Position numbers and translations under genes: made by a program
Shown: positions 40,011 through 49,547 of the stretch, piece by piece
How positions within the stretch are numbered: the first letter of the stretch is position 1
How the letters are laid out: each line of letters starts with the position of its first letter
From: Methylocystis sp. IM3
Lineage (GTDB): Bacteria; Pseudomonadota; Alphaproteobacteria; Rhizobiales; Beijerinckiaceae
NCBI RefSeq assembly: GCF_038070105.1
Contig: NZ_JBBPBZ010000002.1
Location: 3,082,501 to 3,146,500, forward strand
Direction of reading: 5' to 3'
DNA: 64,000 nt
Notes under the pieces: generated by a model
Database searches by the model: none
The model's input: only the letters and a program-made list of their open reading frames with translations
What the model was told of the DNA's origin: nothing

Positions 40011-43004
40011 ATGACCCTCACGCACAAACCTGTCGGCCCCGGCAGCCACGTCTTCCTCGTCGACGGCTCGTCTTTCGTCTTTCGCGCCTATTTCCAGTCT
40101 ATCCGGCAGGACGCGAAATATAATTACCGCTCGGACCGTCTGCCAACCGGCGCGGTGCGGCTCTTCTGCACCAAGCTCCTGCAATTCGTGCGCGAGGGCG
40201 CGGCGGGGGTGACGCCCACCCATCTCGCCATCATCTTCGACAAGAGCGAGAACTCCTTCCGCAAGGAGATCTATCCCGAATACAAGGCGCATCGGACCGA
40301 ACCGCCGGAAGATCTCGTCCCGCAGTTTCCCCTGATGCGCGCGGCCGTGCGCGCCTTCGGCCTCACGCCCATCGAGCAGGATATCTACGAGGCCGACGAT
40401 CTGATCGCGACCTATGCCGATCAGGCGCGCAAGAAAGGCGCGGATGTCCTCATCGTCTCCGCCGACAAGGACCTCATGCAGCTCGTCGGCCCCGGCGTCA
40501 CCATGTACGACCCCGCCTCCGGGACGGCCGGCGCCAAGGGCGCACGCGAAGAAAGGCTCATCACCGAGGCCGAGGTCGTCGATTATTTCGGCGTGCCGCC
40601 CGGCAGGGTCGTCGACGTGCAGGCGCTCGCGGGCGATTCGACCGACAATGTGCCAGGCGCCAAGGGCATCGGCGTCAAGACGGCCGCCCAGCTCATCAAC
40701 GAATATGGCGATCTCGACGCGCTGCTGGAAAAGGCCCACGCCATCAAGCAGCCCAAGCGCCGCGAGGCTTTGACCGACCCGCAGGCGGTGGCGCTCATTC
40801 GCCTGTCGAAACGGCTCGTCGAACTCGTGCGCGACGTTCCGCTGGAAACGGCGATCGACGATCTCGGCCTGCATCAGCCGGACGCCAGAAAGCTCGTCGC
40901 CTTCCTTCAGGCGATGGAGTTCACGACGATCACCTGCCGCGTCGGCGAGCTTTACGGCGTCGACGTTCACGAGGTGGAGCCCGACGCGGAGTTCGTCGGC
41001 GAAGCAGGCTGGCGCGCGCGTAACGGCCAGGCCGCCGGCGCCCCGCGCCCCGCGCCGAAAGCCGCCGAACCGTCCGCCCCGGCAAGCGCCAAAGCCTTCG
41101 CCCCCTCGACGCTCGCCGCGGAACGAAAGGCGCAGGCCCTCGCTGCGACGATCGACCGCTCGACCTACGAGACGGTCCTGTCGGGCGAGCGGCTCGATCA
41201 ATGGATATCGGACGCCTTCGCCGCCGGCGTCGTCGCGCTCGACACCGAGACGACCTCGCTCGACCCCATGAGCTGCGAGCTCGTCGGCGTCTCGCTGGCG
41301 CTGGAGCCCGGCCGCGCCTGCTACATTCCCTTGCAGCATCGCGAGGCGGGAGACGGCGATCTCTTTGGCGGCGCCGAGCTGGTCGACGGCCAGATTCCAC
41401 TGGAGACCGCGCTCGAAAAACTCAAACCCCTCTTCGAGGACGACGCGACGCTGAAAGTCGCGCACAACATGAAATATGATCTGCTCGTGCTCGCGCGCTA
41501 CGGGGTCGGCGTCGCGCCGATCGAAGACACGATGCTGATCTCTTACGCGCTCGATACGGGCCGCAACAATCACGGCCTCGACGAGCTGGCGCAAAAACAT
41601 CTCGGCCATCAGAACATCACTTTCGGCGAAGTCGCCGGCACGGGGCGCAACTTCAAGGGTTTCGCCCGCGTGCCGCTCGACCGGGCGACGGAATACGCCG
41701 CCGAGGACGCCGACGTGTCGCTGCGGCTGTGGCGCGCCCTGAAGCCGCGCCTCGCCGCCGAACACAAGGCCGCCGTCTATGAGACGCTGGAGCGGCCCAT
41801 GGTCGAAACGCTCGCCCGCATGGAGCGGCGCGGGATCACCATCGACCGCCACATGCTCTCGCGCCTCTCGGGCGATTTCGCGCAGGACATGGCCCGGCTC
41901 GAGGCCGATATTTTCGAACTCGCCGGCGAGACGTTCAATCTCGGCTCGCCCAAGCAGCTGGGCGACATTCTCTTCGGCAAGATGGGTCTGCCGGGCGCCA
42001 AGAAGACCGCGACCGGCGCCTGGTCCACCTCGGCGAGCGTGCTGGAGGACCTCGCCAATGAGGGCAACGCCTTCGCCCGCCGCATTCTCGACTGGCGGCA
42101 GCTCGCCAAGCTCAAGAGCACCTATGCCGACGCCCTGCCCGGTTTCGTGAACAACGAGACCGGCCGCGTCCATACCTGCTATTCGCTCGCCGCGACGACG
42201 ACGGGGCGGCTCTCCTCGTCGGAGCCCAATCTACAGAACATTCCGGTGCGCAACGAGGCGGGCCGCAAGATTCGCAAGGCCTTCGTCGCCGCCCCCGGCC
42301 ATGTGCTGATCAGCGCCGATTATTCACAGATCGAATTGCGCCTGCTCGCGCATATCGCCGACATTCCGCAACTGAGAAAGGCGTTCGCCGACGGCGTCGA
42401 CATTCACGCCCTCACGGCCTCCGAAATGTTCGGCGTGCCGGTCGAGGCTATGTCCCCCGAGGTGCGCCGCCGCGCCAAGGCGATCAATTTCGGCATCATC
42501 TACGGCATTTCGGCCTTCGGCCTCGCCAATCAGCTTTCCATCCCGCGCGAGGAGGCGGGCGCCTATATCAAGCGCTATTTCGAGCGTTTTCCCGGCATCC
42601 GCGACTATATGGAGGCGACGAAGAAGACCGTGCGCGAGAAGATGTGCGTGACGACGATCTTCGGCCGCGCCCTGCATTTTCCGCGCATGGCCTCGGCCAA
42701 TCCGTCCGATCGCGCCTTCTACGAGCGCGCGGCGATCAATGCGCCGATCCAGGGCGCCGCCGCCGACATCATCCGCCGCGCCATGACGCGCATGGACGCA
42801 GCGCTGGCCGGCGCCGGCCTGTCCGCGCAAATGCTGTTGCAGGTGCACGACGAACTGGTGTTCGAGGCGCCGAAGGCGGAAGCCGAGGCGACGATCGCGC
42901 TCGCGCGCCGCGTGATGGAGCAGGCCGCCCTCCCCGCCGTCGAGCTGACAGTGCCGCTCAAGGTCGACGCCCGCGCCGCGCACAATTGGGACGAGGCGCA
43001 TTGA
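40011..43004 (+). CDS. polA: DNA polymerase I
   Basis: Repair and Okazaki-fragment-processing polymerase of 997 residues. Three domains are visible: 5'-3' exonuclease (1-300, FLVDGSSFVFRAYF, then EADDLIATYA, and VSADKDLMQLV), an active-looking 3'-5' exonuclease (about 390-580, Asp411 and Glu413 in ALDTETTSLDP), and the polymerase domain with DYSQIELRLLAHI (Asp770), KAINFGIIYG and VHDELVFE (Asp947). A Pro/Ala-rich linker lies near 340-375. The start at 40011 has AGGCTACAATAGGCC upstream. The 3' end carries a 15-bp direct repeat across the stop codon. Confidence 0.97.
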   Translation: MTLTHKPVGPGSHVFLVDGSSFVFRAYFQSIRQDAKYNYRSDRLPTGAVRLFCTKLLQFVREGAAGVTPTHLAIIFDKSENSFRKEIYPEYKAHRTEPPEDLVPQFPLMRAAVRAFGLTPIEQDIYEADDLIATYADQARKKGADVLIVSADKDLMQLVGPGVTMYDPASGTAGAKGAREERLITEAEVVDYFGVPPGRVVDVQALAGDSTDNVPGAKGIGVKTAAQLINEYGDLDALLEKAHAIKQPKRREALTDPQAVALIRLSKRLVELVRDVPLETAIDDLGLHQPDARKLVAFLQAMEFTTITCRVGELYGVDVHEVEPDAEFVGEAGWRARNGQAAGAPRPAPKAAEPSAPASAKAFAPSTLAAERKAQALAATIDRSTYETVLSGERLDQWISDAFAAGVVALDTETTSLDPMSCELVGVSLALEPGRACYIPLQHREAGDGDLFGGAELVDGQIPLETALEKLKPLFEDDATLKVAHNMKYDLLVLARYGVGVAPIEDTMLISYALDTGRNNHGLDELAQKHLGHQNITFGEVAGTGRNFKGFARVPLDRATEYAAEDADVSLRLWRALKPRLAAEHKAAVYETLERPMVETLARMERRGITIDRHMLSRLSGDFAQDMARLEADIFELAGETFNLGSPKQLGDILFGKMGLPGAKKTATGAWSTSASVLEDLANEGNAFARRILDWRQLAKLKSTYADALPGFVNNETGRVHTCYSLAATTTGRLSSSEPNLQNIPVRNEAGRKIRKAFVAAPGHVLISADYSQIELRLLAHIADIPQLRKAFADGVDIHALTASEMFGVPVEAMSPEVRRRAKAINFGIIYGISAFGLANQLSIPREEAGAYIKRYFERFPGIRDYMEATKKTVREKMCVTTIFGRALHFPRMASANPSDRAFYERAAINAPIQGAAADIIRRAMTRMDAALAGAGLSAQMLLQVHDELVFEAPKAEAEATIALARRVMEQAALPAVELTVPLKVDARAAHNWDEAH

Positions 43005-43020
43005 ATGGGACGAGGCGCAT
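42987..43020. repeat. 15-bp direct repeat spanning the polA stop codon
   Basis: TGGGACGAGGCGCAT occurs at 42987-43001 and again at 43006-43020, with TGAA between. The first copy encodes the last residues of polA and the second is just downstream, as if a short tandem duplication had occurred. Confidence 0.85.
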
Positions 43021-43034
43021 AGAGTGACTGTGAA

Positions 43035-43052
43035 CCCTCGCTGACGCGAGGG
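43035..43052. terminator. Small hairpin between polA and cysN
   Basis: CCCTCGC pairs with GCGAGGG around TGAC in the space between the convergent polA and cysN genes. It lacks a T-run, so termination is only a possibility. Confidence 0.35.
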
Positions 43053-43091
43053 CCGCCCTCTCCCGCGAGGCGTGGCGAATGAGGCCCCGCC

Positions 43092-44723
43092 TCAGATCGA
43101 CGGATCGTTCGCCGGCGGCGGCTTGTCGCTTTCGAGGCCGAAGGCGACGCGCGTCCAGAGGCGCTCGTGGAGGTAATAGAGCAGGAACATGATCCCGGCC
43201 TCAATGCCGGCGATTTCGACGGCGCGGCTCGCGTCTTCGAGAAACGCGTAGGCGACGAAGAAGGTCGAGACGCTCGCCGGCAGGAGCCAGGTGGCCGCCT
43301 TGGCCAGGCTGCGCCTGGGCGAGGGGCGATAGCTCTCGCGCTCGATCTCGACGCCCTCCATGGAGGCGTAGCTCAGATCGGCGAGCGGCGTCTCGGCGCG
43401 GCGCGTCGAGGCGGCGACGGTCTTCACCATGCCGACGGCGACCGTCTCATTGGTGATGCGGTCGATGAGGATGAAGCCGCCGGTCTCGCGATTCTCGACG
43501 TAAGGGTCGCAGGCGACCATCGTTTCGAGCGAGAGGCTCGCCTCGCCGATTTCGTTGAAGGCGAGCGTCTCGCCCGCGGGGATCGGCGCCGCGAGTCCCG
43601 TTTCGATCTCGATGCGCGCATCGACGGCGGCGACGTTCGCCGGTGTGGTCTTCGCCCCGATCTTGAGGAGATAGCTCTTGCCGATGGCGAGGGGCTCGCG
43701 CACGAGCCACAGAAGCTTCGCCTCCAGCCTGTCGCCGACTTTCGCGGGCGACACGGGCGAACTCAGCATGTCCCCGCGCGAGCAGTCGATTTCCTCGGTC
43801 AGGGTCAGCGTCACCGACTGGCCGGACACCGCGCTGTCGAGATCGCCGTCATAGGTCACGACGCGGGAAATGCGCGTGTCGCGCCCCGAGGGCAAGATGC
43901 GGACGATGTCGCCCGGGCGGATGTTGCCGCCGCTGATGAAGCCCGAGAACCCGCGGAAATCGAGATTGGGGCGGTTGACCCATTGCACCGGCATACGGAA
44001 GGGCGCGATGCGCATCGCATCCTCGACCGCGACGCCTTCGAGATAGGTCAGGAGCGGCGGGCCGTCGTGCCAGGGCATGGTCTTCGCGCCATGCACGAGA
44101 TTGTCGCCGTCCTTGGCGACGAGCGGCAGCACATAGATGGAGGAAAAGCGCAGATGTTTCGCGAAGGCGCGGAAATCCGCCTCGATCTTGCGAAAGGTCT
44201 CCTCGCTGTAGCCGACGAGGTCCATCTTGTTGACGGCGACGACGACATGGCGCACGCCGAACATGGAGGTGATGACGCTGTGCCGGCGCGTCTGCGGCAG
44301 AATGCCCTTGCGCGCGTCGACGAGCAGAATGGCGAGATCGGCCGTCGAGGCGCCGACGGCCATGTTGCGCGTATATTGCTCGTGACCGGGCGTGTCGGCG
44401 ACGATGAACTTGCGCTTGTCGGTCGCGAAATAGCGATAGGCGACGTCGATGGTGATGCCCTGTTCGCGCTCGGCGGCGAGGCCGTCGACGAGCAGCGCGA
44501 AGTCGAGATCGTCGCCCTGCGTGCCGTGCTTCCTCGAATCCGATTCGAGCGCCGCGATCAGATCGTCGGGCGCGAGATCGGCGTCATAGAGCAGGCGGCC
44601 GATCAGCGTCGACTTGCCGTCGTCGACCGAGCCGCAGGTGATGAAGCGCAGGAGCGGCTTGTCGGCGGGGACGCGCGCGGCCGCCGTCCGGGCGGCCCCT
44701 TCGATGAGCTCGACGCCCTGCAT
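43092..44723 (-). CDS. cysN: Sulfate adenylyltransferase subunit 1 (CysN) fused to a C-terminal DUF2061 membrane domain
   Basis: GTPase subunit of ATP sulfurylase, which with CysD makes adenylyl sulfate. The 543-residue product has Walker A GSVDDGKS at 31-38, DTPGHEQY and NKMDL GTPase motifs, and EF-Tu-like beta domains to about residue 450. Instead of an APS-kinase domain (as in NodQ/CysNC) it continues into about 60 residues (470-529) with two hydrophobic segments and the YYLHERLW signature of DUF2061. No stop or frameshift separates the parts. The fusion would tether the enzyme to the inner membrane. It is the last gene of the operon, 1 bp from cysD. The sequence reads through cleanly. Confidence 0.93.
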   Translation of the reverse strand: MQGVELIEGAARTAAARVPADKPLLRFITCGSVDDGKSTLIGRLLYDADLAPDDLIAALESDSRKHGTQGDDLDFALLVDGLAAEREQGITIDVAYRYFATDKRKFIVADTPGHEQYTRNMAVGASTADLAILLVDARKGILPQTRRHSVITSMFGVRHVVVAVNKMDLVGYSEETFRKIEADFRAFAKHLRFSSIYVLPLVAKDGDNLVHGAKTMPWHDGPPLLTYLEGVAVEDAMRIAPFRMPVQWVNRPNLDFRGFSGFISGGNIRPGDIVRILPSGRDTRISRVVTYDGDLDSAVSGQSVTLTLTEEIDCSRGDMLSSPVSPAKVGDRLEAKLLWLVREPLAIGKSYLLKIGAKTTPANVAAVDARIEIETGLAAPIPAGETLAFNEIGEASLSLETMVACDPYVENRETGGFILIDRITNETVAVGMVKTVAASTRRAETPLADLSYASMEGVEIERESYRPSPRRSLAKAATWLLPASVSTFFVAYAFLEDASRAVEIAGIEAGIMFLLYYLHERLWTRVAFGLESDKPPPANDPSI

Positions 44724-44724
44724 G

Positions 44725-45642
44725 TCAGAAATACCCTTCCTGCTTCTTCTGTTCCATGGAGCTCGACCCGTCGTGGTCGATCAGGCGGCCCTGCCGCTCG
44801 GAAGAGCGGCTCTCGCGCATTTCCGTGATGATCTCGTCGAGGGTCGCCGCCTCGCTCTCGATGCCGCCGGTCAGTGGATAGCAGCCGAGCGTGCGGAAGC
44901 GCACCATCTTGTGCTCGATGACCTCGCCGGGCTCGAGCTTCATGCGGTCGTCGTCGACCATGATCAGCGTGCCGCTGCGGCGCACGACCGGCCGCTCCTT
45001 GGCGAAATAGAGCGGCACGACGGGGATGTTCTCGCGCGCGATGTAATCCCAGATGTCCGCTTCGGTCCAATTGGACATGGGGAAGATGCGCAGGCTCTCC
45101 CCCGGCGCCTTGCGCGTATTGTAGAGGCGCCAGAATTCCGGGCGCTGGTTCTTCGGGTCCCAGCGGTGCTGCGCGGTGCGGAAGGAGAGCACGCGCTCCT
45201 TGGCGCGCGACTTCTCTTCGTCGCGGCGCGCGCCGCCGAAGGCCGCGTCGAATTTATACTTGTCCAGCGCCTGTTTGAGCGCCTCCGTCTTCATGATCTC
45301 GGTATGGAGCTTGGAGCCGTGGCTGAACGGCCCGATGCCCATCTCGATCCCCTTGGGATTGATGTATTCGATGAGCTCCAGGCCCCAGTCCTTCACGATG
45401 CGGTCGCGAAACTCGATCATCTCGCGAAACTTCCACGTCGTGTTGACGTGCATCAACGGGAAGGGCGGCTTCGAGGGATAGAAGGCCTTCATGGCGACAT
45501 GCAGCATCGCCATGGAATCCTTGCCAATCGAGAACAGCATCACCGGCCGCTCGCATTCGGCGACGGCCTCGCGCATGATGTGAATGCTCTCCGCCTCGAG
45601 CCGGTCGAGATGGCCGAGGGACCGCGTGGGCATAGCCGTCAT
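44725..45642 (-). CDS. cysD: Sulfate adenylyltransferase subunit 2
   Basis: ATP-pyrophosphatase subunit of ATP sulfurylase. The product is 305 residues from the ATG at 45642, which overlaps the cysH stop (ATGA). The PP-loop SIGKDS is at residues 38-43, and the block [20 protein letters not shown] and the C-terminal REGYF-like end (KKQEGYF) are standard. Longer in-frame starts run into cysH and are unlikely. It is directly followed by cysN, its obligate partner. Confidence 0.96.
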   Translation of the reverse strand: MTAMPTRSLGHLDRLEAESIHIMREAVAECERPVMLFSIGKDSMAMLHVAMKAFYPSKPPFPLMHVNTTWKFREMIEFRDRIVKDWGLELIEYINPKGIEMGIGPFSHGSKLHTEIMKTEALKQALDKYKFDAAFGGARRDEEKSRAKERVLSFRTAQHRWDPKNQRPEFWRLYNTRKAPGESLRIFPMSNWTEADIWDYIARENIPVVPLYFAKERPVVRRSGTLIMVDDDRMKLEPGEVIEHKMVRFRTLGCYPLTGGIESEAATLDEIITEMRESRSSERQGRLIDHDGSSSMEQKKQEGYF

Positions 45643-46397
45643 TGAAACGCCTCCGGCGACTTCTGCGACGGCCCGCGGCGCAGGACGCCGTCCTCGCCGA
45701 CATGCAGGCCGCATTCCTTCTTGTCGTCCTGCTCCCACCACCAGCGGCCGGCGCGTTCATCCTCGCCGGGCTCGATCGCCCGCGTGCAGGGCGCGCAGCC
45801 GATGGACAGGAAGCCTTGTCCGTGAAGGGCGTTCACGGGGATGGAAAACTCTTCCGTCGCGGCCGCGATGGCGTCGCGCGTGTAATCGAGAACCGGGTTG
45901 ATCTTGATCGTCCTGTAAGCGGCGTCGAAAGCGACCATCTGAACGTCGGCGCGCGCGGCCGACTGATCGGCGCGCAGGCCCGTGATCCAGCCGGAGACGC
46001 CATGCAGAAGCCGCCCGAGCGGCTCGACCTTGCGCACATGGCAGCAGGCCTTGCGCGCCTCGACGGATTTATAGAAACCGTTCACGCCCTGCGCTTCGAC
46101 GAGTTTCTCGAGCGGCTCGGCCTGCGGATAGACCGCGCGGATGCGGCGCGCGTAACGCGCTTCGGTCTCCTCCCAGAGCGTATAGGTCTCGGGAAAGAGC
46201 CGCCCCGTGTCGATCGTCACGACGTCGATGTCGAGACCCTGGGTGAAGATCGAATGGGTGATGAATTGATCCTCTATGCCGAAGCTCGTCGTGAAGACGA
46301 TGCGGCCGGGGATGAGTTCGCGCACCAGCTGGAGCCGGTGATCGAGATCGAGCGGCGCGAGGCGCGGCGCGAGAATTTCCGGGATCGAAGCCGTCAT
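45639..46397 (-). CDS. cysH: 4Fe-4S adenylyl-sulfate reductase
   Basis: Thioredoxin-dependent reductase that turns adenylyl sulfate (or PAPS) into sulfite. The product is 252 residues from the ATG at 46397. The four Fe-S cysteines of the APS-type enzymes are present: the CC pair in KACCHVRK and the CxxC in SIGCAPCT; the catalytic Cys is in KKECGLH near the C terminus. This agrees with the absence of an APS kinase in the operon. It starts within a 4-bp overlap with the DUF934 gene stop and ends in one with cysD. Confidence 0.95.
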   Translation of the reverse strand: MTASIPEILAPRLAPLDLDHRLQLVRELIPGRIVFTTSFGIEDQFITHSIFTQGLDIDVVTIDTGRLFPETYTLWEETEARYARRIRAVYPQAEPLEKLVEAQGVNGFYKSVEARKACCHVRKVEPLGRLLHGVSGWITGLRADQSAARADVQMVAFDAAYRTIKINPVLDYTRDAIAAATEEFSIPVNALHGQGFLSIGCAPCTRAIEPGEDERAGRWWWEQDDKKECGLHVGEDGVLRRGPSQKSPEAFQ

Positions 46398-46900
46398 CGC
46401 GCGAGCGCCTTTCGCCGCGCGTCGAGGATCGAGCCTTGCGCGACATAGCCGCGCTGATAGGTCCGCGCATGGGCGTCGCGCGCCGCGCGCCATTGCGATT
46501 CATCCTGCCGCTCTTCGATGTCGTCGGGGATCTCGACCGTGTCGAAGCCGCAGCCCAGCGCATGGGCGTATTGGTCCGCCAGCAGACGACCGCTGGCGCG
46601 CAATTCGCCCGTAAAGCCCGCGCGACGAATGAGACGCGCGAGCGAAAAGCCGCGCCCGTCGGCGAAGGCCGGGAAAACGATGGAGACGAGGCCGAGCTTG
46701 GGCAGCGCCTCCGCCAGCGCCGCGGGTTCGGTCGTGTTCGGGACGATGACGCCGAGATCGACGCCCGGTCCGTGGACCTCCAGCGCATGCGGAAGGCGCG
46801 AAAGCGACACGATGACCTTGCCGGTCTTGGGCAGCGCCTCTTCCTCGGCGAGCCGGCGCCAGCCGTCCTCGACGAAGCGGCCGTCAGATATCAGCGCCAT
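46394..46900 (-). CDS. DUF934 sulfite-reductase-associated protein
   Basis: Protein of about 168 residues from the ATG at 46900, matching DUF934 (oxidoreductase-associated, regularly next to cysI). Visible blocks are FVEDGWRRL at the N terminus, the SRLPHALE segment, and FPAFADGRGFSLARLIR, with RASGRLLADQYAHALGCGFDTVE after. It has no cofactor motif. It overlaps cysI by 17 bp and cysH by 4 bp. Family knowledge: DUF934 proteins are conserved with cysI and thought to help sulfite reduction, but their mechanism is not settled. Confidence 0.9.
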   Translation of the reverse strand: MALISDGRFVEDGWRRLAEEEALPKTGKVIVSLSRLPHALEVHGPGVDLGVIVPNTTEPAALAEALPKLGLVSIVFPAFADGRGFSLARLIRRAGFTGELRASGRLLADQYAHALGCGFDTVEIPDDIEERQDESQWRAARDAHARTYQRGYVAQGSILDARRKALAR

Positions 46901-48608
46901 CTTCGCCCTCCCGACGCAGAACGTCCTTGAAGCGCGCATGGCCCACGCGCCGCCAGGTTTCGATAAAGGCCTCGCCTTCCCGGCGCTCCGCCAGATAGAA
47001 ATCGACGAGATGTTCGATCACGTCCGGCACCTGCTCGGCCGTGACGCCGGGGCCGAGAATCTCGCCGATCGAGGCGGAGAAGGTCGGATCGCCGCCGAGC
47101 GTGATCTGATAGGATTCCTGGCCTTTCTTTTCGAGGCCGAGAACGCCGATGGCCGCCACGTGATGATGGCCGCAGGCGTTGATGCAGCCCGAAATCTTGA
47201 TCCCGAGTTTGCCGATGCGGCGCTGGCGCGAGAGATCGGAGAACCGCTTCGAGATCGCCTGCGCGACCGGAATCGAGCGCGCCGTCGCCAGCGAGCAGTA
47301 ATCGAGGCCGGGGCAGGAGATGATGTCGGAAACGAGCCCGGCGTTTGCAGTGGCGAGGCCGGCGGCGTCGAGCATCCGCCACAGATCGAAGAGGTCGTCC
47401 TGCTTCACATGCGGCAGGATGACGTTCTGCTCGTGGGAGATGCGCAATTCGCCGAAGCCGAAACGCTCGCTCGCCTCCGCGAGAAGGCGCATCTGCGCCG
47501 AGGTGGCGTCGCCGGGAATGCCGCCGATGGGCTTCAGGGACACGGTGACGATGGCGTAGCCCGGCGTCTTGTGACGCGCGACATTCACCTCGACGAAATT
47601 GCCGAAGGCCGGATGCTCGACGCGAGCGGCCCGCAGCTTCTGCGACTCGGCCGGCAGCGCCTCATAGGGCGGCGGCGCGAAAAAGGCCGCGATGCGCTCG
47701 AATTCCGCCGGATCATAGGAGAAGACCGAGCGGTCCATCGCCGCGTATTCCGCCGCGACGGCGGCGCGCACTTCGTCGATCCCCTTCTCGTGAACGAGGA
47801 TCTTGATGCGCGCCTTGTATTTGTTGTCGCGCCGGCCGAAGCGGTTGTAGACGCGCATGATCGCCTCGAGATAGGCGAGGAGCTCGGCGCGCGGCACGAA
47901 GTCGGAAATGACCTTTCCGACGAAAGGCGTGCGGCCGAGGCCGCCGCCGACGACGACCCTGTAGCCGATCTCGCCCGCGTCATTCTTCACGATCGCGAGG
48001 CCGATGTCGTGCACCATGATCGCCGCGCGGTCATGCGCGGCGCCGGTGACGGCGATCTTGAACTTGCGCGGCAGGAAGGAAAATTCCGGATGCGCGCTCG
48101 ACCACTGGCGCAGGAATTCAGCCGTGGCGCGCGGGTCCTCGATCTCGTCCGGCGCGACGCCGGCGAAGTGATCGGCCGTGACGTTGCGGATGCAATTGCC
48201 GGAGGTCTGGATGGCGTGCATCTCGACCTCGGCCAAAGCCTCGAGAATGTCGGGCGTGTCGACGAGCTTCGGCCAGTTGTACTGGAGATTCTGGCGCGTC
48301 GTGAAATGACCGTAGCCGCGGTCGTATTTGTCGGCGATGTCGGCGAGGCGGCGCATCTGCCGCGCGGTCAGCGTGCCATAGGGGATGGCGACGCGCAGCA
48401 TATAGGCGTGGAGCTGCAGATAGAGGCCGTTCATCAGACGGAAGGGCCGGAACTCGTCCTCGGTCAGCTTGCCGTCGAGGCGCCGTCTCACCTGTTCGCG
48501 AAATTCGGCGACGCGCTCGCGCACGAAGGCGGCGTCGAAATCGTCGTAGCGATAGGTCGTCACCGGCGCATTCGGCCGGGCGAGGCTTGGATCATGTGCG
48601 GTCATCAT
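46884..48608 (-). CDS. cysI: Sulfite (nitrite/sulfite) reductase hemoprotein
   Basis: Siroheme/4Fe-4S reductase that makes sulfide from sulfite. The 574-residue product has two ferredoxin-like repeats (substrate-side segments HFTTRQNLQYNW and SGNCIRNVTAD) and the cofactor cysteines in CPGLDYCSLA and SGCINACGHHH. The start is the ATG at 48608 (MMTA), overlapping the DUF2849 stop by 4 bp. No CysJ flavoprotein is in the operon; a 2Fe-2S ferredoxin gene at its head is the likely electron donor. The siroheme synthase gene often found here is absent. Confidence 0.95.
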   Translation of the reverse strand: MMTAHDPSLARPNAPVTTYRYDDFDAAFVRERVAEFREQVRRRLDGKLTEDEFRPFRLMNGLYLQLHAYMLRVAIPYGTLTARQMRRLADIADKYDRGYGHFTTRQNLQYNWPKLVDTPDILEALAEVEMHAIQTSGNCIRNVTADHFAGVAPDEIEDPRATAEFLRQWSSAHPEFSFLPRKFKIAVTGAAHDRAAIMVHDIGLAIVKNDAGEIGYRVVVGGGLGRTPFVGKVISDFVPRAELLAYLEAIMRVYNRFGRRDNKYKARIKILVHEKGIDEVRAAVAAEYAAMDRSVFSYDPAEFERIAAFFAPPPYEALPAESQKLRAARVEHPAFGNFVEVNVARHKTPGYAIVTVSLKPIGGIPGDATSAQMRLLAEASERFGFGELRISHEQNVILPHVKQDDLFDLWRMLDAAGLATANAGLVSDIISCPGLDYCSLATARSIPVAQAISKRFSDLSRQRRIGKLGIKISGCINACGHHHVAAIGVLGLEKKGQESYQITLGGDPTFSASIGEILGPGVTAEQVPDVIEHLVDFYLAERREGEAFIETWRRVGHARFKDVLRREGEDGADI

Positions 48609-48922
48609 GCGGCTCCCGCGGCCTGCTTGCCGAGATCGAGGCGCACGCTCGGTCCCTTCACGCGCATTTTTTCACGATAATGCATCGGCGTCGGCGCGCC
48701 GTCGGCGCCAAGGGCCACATCGGCGAGATAAACGTCGACGACCCGATTGGCTGCAATTTCCGCCTTGCCGAAGGCCTCGAGCGCGGCGGCTTCATCCTTG
48801 TCGCGCGCGACGCGCGCCCGCGCGTGATCGCGCTCCCAGCCCGAAGGCCCGAGAAACACGACCTCGCCGTCGGCGAGATTGGAGGCGAGCAGAATCTGGG
48901 GGTTCTTGAGCGCCGACATCAT
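48605..48922 (-). CDS. DUF2849 protein
   Basis: Small protein of 105 residues matching DUF2849, a family found in alphaproteobacterial sulfite-reduction operons. Visible blocks are NLADGEVVFLGPSGWE near the N terminus and VVDVYLADV in the middle. No cofactor motif or membrane segment. It overlaps the ferredoxin gene by 4 bp and cysI by 4 bp, so translation is coupled. The function is unknown; the context implies sulfite reduction. Confidence 0.88.
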   Translation of the reverse strand: MMSALKNPQILLASNLADGEVVFLGPSGWERDHARARVARDKDEAAALEAFGKAEIAANRVVDVYLADVALGADGAPTPMHYREKMRVKGPSVRLDLGKQAAGAA

Positions 48923-49287
48923 GTCTCCTGCGCCAGCTTGAGCGTGAGCCCGTTCATCTCGTCCGACCAGATGATCTGGCAGCTCAGACGGGAGTTTTCA
49001 TAAAGCATCGGCAATTCGTCGAGCTTCTCCAATTCGTCCTCGCGCGGCGGCGGCACGCGGGCGGCCGATTTCGCGTCGAGCACGACATGGCATTCCGCGC
49101 AGGCGAGCGCGCCGCCGCAGGTGTTCTCCATACCGATGCCGTAATCGCGGAGGATTTCCATAAGTCTCCAGCCTTCCACGGCCGCGAGCTCATGAACGAC
49201 GCCATTGCGGTCCTCGACGCGCAAAACGGGCGTCTCGGGCTCCAGCGGCGCAGCGCGCGTGTCGACTATGTCCAATGCAATACTCAT
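48919..49287 (-). CDS. 2Fe-2S ferredoxin at the head of the cys operon
   Basis: Adrenodoxin-type ferredoxin of 122 residues. The cluster ligands are Cys57, Cys63, Cys66 (C-x5-C-x2-C, in TCGGALACAECH) and Cys103 in RLSCQII. The C-terminal extension is short. It is the first gene of the operon, overlapping DUF2849 by 4 bp, so it most likely passes electrons to CysI. The start is the ATG at 49287. Ferredoxin-dependent CysI is known in other lineages; this partner gene inside the operon is the visible support. Confidence 0.92.
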   Translation of the reverse strand: MSIALDIVDTRAAPLEPETPVLRVEDRNGVVHELAAVEGWRLMEILRDYGIGMENTCGGALACAECHVVLDAKSAARVPPPREDELEKLDELPMLYENSRLSCQIIWSDEMNGLTLKLAQET

Positions 49288-49354
49288 GGGCTCGTTCTTC
49301 GATCTTTCGAAAACCTCGCCGCCAACAGCCTTGGCGTTCTGTATTTCGAACGGT

Positions 49355-49382
49355 TAGATACCTTAAATCGCACGCAAGTCAA
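49355..49382 (-). promoter_or_regulatory. Promoter of the sulfate-assimilation operon
   Basis: On the minus strand TTGACT (49382-49377) and TATCTA (49360-49355) are separated by 16 bp. The transcript would begin near 49347, about 60 nt before the ferredoxin ATG. The surrounding 49330-49450 is unusually AT-rich for this genome, as expected for a regulatory region; no CysB-type site is obvious. Confidence 0.45.
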
Positions 49383-49547
49383 TTCACTTTCCAATAGCGC
49401 CCTATGCCACAATCAACATTCAAAATACGTTGAATTGATTTTTGCAATGCCGAGAAAGCTGGGGCATGGCAAGCATGCGCGTTGTATGTTTGCCGAGAAT
49501 CACAGGTACAAGGAGCGGCGCAACGCTCGAGCGCCATAGGAGACCGC

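Noticed and set aside
46518..48680. A 720-codon open frame on the + strand over cysI
   Set aside because: It is antisense to the well-conserved cysI and its neighbours; such long antisense frames are expected at this GC content.
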